A DNA stretch of 20,189 bases from Gracilaria caudata. Its lineage: Eukaryota > Rhodophyta > Florideophyceae > Gracilariales > Gracilariaceae. Made by a program: the position numbers and the translations under genes. The stretch spans positions 1-20,189 of the forward strand of contig JASCIV010000435.1 in the NCBI GenBank assembly GCA_030374735.1, read 5' to 3'. This document shows, piece after piece, positions 18,665-20,189 of the stretch. Numbering within the stretch: the first letter of the stretch is position 1; each line of letters opens with the position of its first letter. The notes below the pieces were generated by a model. The model made no database searches and was not told the origin of the DNA. It saw only the letters and a program-made list of their open reading frames with translations.

Positions 18665-18743
18665 GTGAGCAGTTTTGAGCACCCTGGCTCAGGGTGATTT
18701 TTGGAGAAATTTGGAGAATCACCCTGCCCTGCGTGATGCTCAC
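18665..18743. repeat. Fold-back repeat downstream of the transposase gene
   Basis: Nested inverted repeats: GTGAGCA (18665-18671) with TGCTCAC (18737-18743), and AGGGTGATT (18691-18699) with AATCACCCT (18717-18725). CACCCT/AGGGTG also pair within the left arm (18680-18696), and the loop repeats TTTGGAGAA. ACTGTAC follows at 18741-18747, as at the right end of the 12131-12305 element. It may be a small fold-back element or the 3' terminus of the transposon whose gene ends at 18893. Confidence 0.6.
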
Positions 18744-18892
18744 TGTACAGAAGCGTGAACTTCACGCCCCAAACAAGGTGAGCTCACGCACCATCGTAAA
18801 CGTTCTCCCACAGCATCAAAATAGAGATACTTGTCCTACTAAAGTACAAAAGAGACTTCAAAACCAAGACGTTTTCTTTACTATATCAATCT

Positions 18893-20189
18893 CTAAGTAG
18901 TGCTGCCATTCTGCAGCAGCATCTCAGCCTTTGTTCTAAGCTGATCCACTTCGGATTGGGAAATTTGACCCCGCGATAAATGACGCTTTGTATGCCAACT
19001 TCCCCAGCAGGAGTTACAGATTGGTTGCCGGCAAAGACGACACCACTGCCGAATCTTTGCACCGCCCTTTTTTCTGAACACTCTTCCTCCCAATTTCAGC
19101 GAATAATTATAAGAACAAAGGGAACAATAGGTTGGCTTTCCTTTGACAACTTTGTGAAGATGTGCAGACGATAATCTTCTCTTTGAATCTATTTCTCTGT
19201 TATACTTCTCCACCACGTTTCTTACATACATTTGTTTGACCACATCATTTTCTGACACTCTCGATGATGCGTTTCTGACTGAGCTCTGAATCGCAACTTG
19301 ATTTCTGTATAATGCTACATATTCTTTTGCAAGATGCTTCGCAAACGAAGAAAAGGTTATGCACTTCGTCACATTTTTGCGGAGCGTTTTGTAGCTGTTG
19401 CACATTCCGGAACCGTTTTCGCAGTGTAGTGGAAGATACCCTCTTCGTTTTGCAAGCGAAAGCCGATAGACAATTCCAACGTTATTAACTTGCGCGCATA
19501 AAAGGCGTCCAATGACACTGACCACTGGATTCTCGGATGAATTTGTGTAACATAATTGCTTCATGTTACGACTAAACTCATCCACACCGCCTTTCAATGA
19601 GTTCCAGAAAACCAGACAAGTCGGCCTAATCATACGAGCAGGAGGTAATGGGCCTCGCAGTTCACACAGCTCCTTATAAGCGCTGCTGAGATTGTAAAAC
19701 GATGCGAAAGAGAAAAGGTCCGCGGCGTAAGAGTCAAGAAGAAGGTCGTCATACTCCTTTGGAATATGTGATGCGGCTTTTCCAATCCATTTGAAAGCGA
19801 TGTTTCGTATGCTGCAGAGGCAGTATGTGTACTGAGCCAAGATACTTTGACTGAATTCCAGCAGAATGCTGTATATAATATTTCCCACCCCATGGCTGCT
19901 TCCCTTTGCTACGACAAATAGTACCTTTGGTTTTCCTAATACAGCAGCGTGATGGATGCATTGTAGGCGATAATCCGCGCTTTTCACCATTTCATGAAAC
20001 AGTTTCGTTGTATACTCTGACGCTCCAATGTTACGGAGTTCAACTACACTGCTGTAATTGTTTCTGATCATTTCGGCCTCTTTGATTGTTCGCAGAGACG
20101 TCATCGTTTTGATTTCAATTGTTACAACGCTTTCCACACCCATTCCATTTGATACTGCAGCGAGTCCATCTGGGCTACCAGCCAGAAGC
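18893..20189 (-). CDS. Partial transposon protein: YqaJ-like nuclease plus piggyBac-like tail
   Basis: The frame is open through the right edge, so the 5' part is missing; 431 residues are visible. Residues 4-27 show SPDG followed by TIEIKT, the D...E-x-K core of PD-(D/E)XK nucleases, and DYRLQCIHH near residue 73-80 fits the YxxQ-type motif of the YqaJ/lambda-exonuclease group, followed by the hydrophobic strand KVLFVVA. Residues 187-211 read IRPTCLVFWNSLKGGVDEF, close to the piggyBac (DDE_Tnp_1_7) segment RPxxxxxYNxxxGGVD that carries the last catalytic Asp. Residues 355-399 form a Cys-rich C-terminal domain (CSLC, CRLC, CNSC, then WGSWH), as in piggyBac transposases. The first two catalytic Asp residues must lie upstream, outside the window, or be absent. 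No stop or frameshift is seen, so the element may be young. Confidence 0.7.
   Translation of the reverse strand, partial: LLAGSPDGLAAVSNGMGVESVVTIEIKTMTSLRTIKEAEMIRNNYSSVVELRNIGASEYTTKLFHEMVKSADYRLQCIHHAAVLGKPKVLFVVAKGSSHGVGNIIYSILLEFSQSILAQYTYCLCSIRNIAFKWIGKAASHIPKEYDDLLLDSYAADLFSFASFYNLSSAYKELCELRGPLPPARMIRPTCLVFWNSLKGGVDEFSRNMKQLCYTNSSENPVVSVIGRLLCAQVNNVGIVYRLSLAKRRGYLPLHCENGSGMCNSYKTLRKNVTKCITFSSFAKHLAKEYVALYRNQVAIQSSVRNASSRVSENDVVKQMYVRNVVEKYNREIDSKRRLSSAHLHKVVKGKPTYCSLCSYNYSLKLGGRVFRKKGGAKIRQWCRLCRQPICNSCWGSWHTKRHLSRGQISQSEVDQLRTKAEMLLQNGSTT

Overview
The window looks like nuclear DNA of an intron-poor eukaryote. Five substantial reading frames open on ATG and run uninterrupted by introns: an ankyrin protein, a Sel1/TPR-like repeat protein, a secreted beta-propeller protein and two C2H2 zinc-finger proteins. 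TATA-like boxes lie about 70-90 bp before two of them, and AATAAA/ATTAAA-type poly(A) signals lie about 42-44 nt past the stops of two. There is no operon layout and no Shine-Dalgarno spacing. A compact protist or algal genome fits (a red alga or an oomycete-like organism are guesses), but the sequence alone does not fix the taxon.

Layout. 1-637: no gene, one 18-bp tandem duplication. 638-1612 (-): a decayed, truncated relative of the large ankyrin gene. 2595-3899 (-): secreted seven-bladed propeller of the lactonase/carboxymuconate-cyclase type, with a TATA-like box and, directly upstream of it, a perfect 61-bp palindrome (3995-4055). 4056-7821: no convincing gene, two clear hairpins. 7822-9735 (+): Sel1/TPR-like repeat protein. 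9736-12524: AT-rich intergenic DNA carrying a MITE-like element at 12131-12305 built from CCCCGGGG palindromes. 12525-13070 (-) and 14005-14628 (+): two divergent paralogous zinc-finger genes. 14629-15437: convergent spacer with a cluster of GC-rich stem-loops. 15438-18089 (-): 883-residue ankyrin protein with a coiled coil, a Gly/Ala-rich hydrophobic segment and EF-hand-like loops. 18090-18892: its promoter, a near-palindrome and a fold-back repeat. 18893-20189 (-): 3' part of a transposon gene, cut by the window edge, that joins a YqaJ-like nuclease signature to a piggyBac-like transposase tail.

The genes do not form an obvious pathway. The strongest leads are the nuclease-transposase fusion, the ankyrin/hydrophobic/EF-hand protein with its decayed copy lacking exactly the central module, the perfect palindrome beside a promoter, and the CCCCGGGG mobile element. 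All functional calls come from reading motifs by eye; no database search was run.
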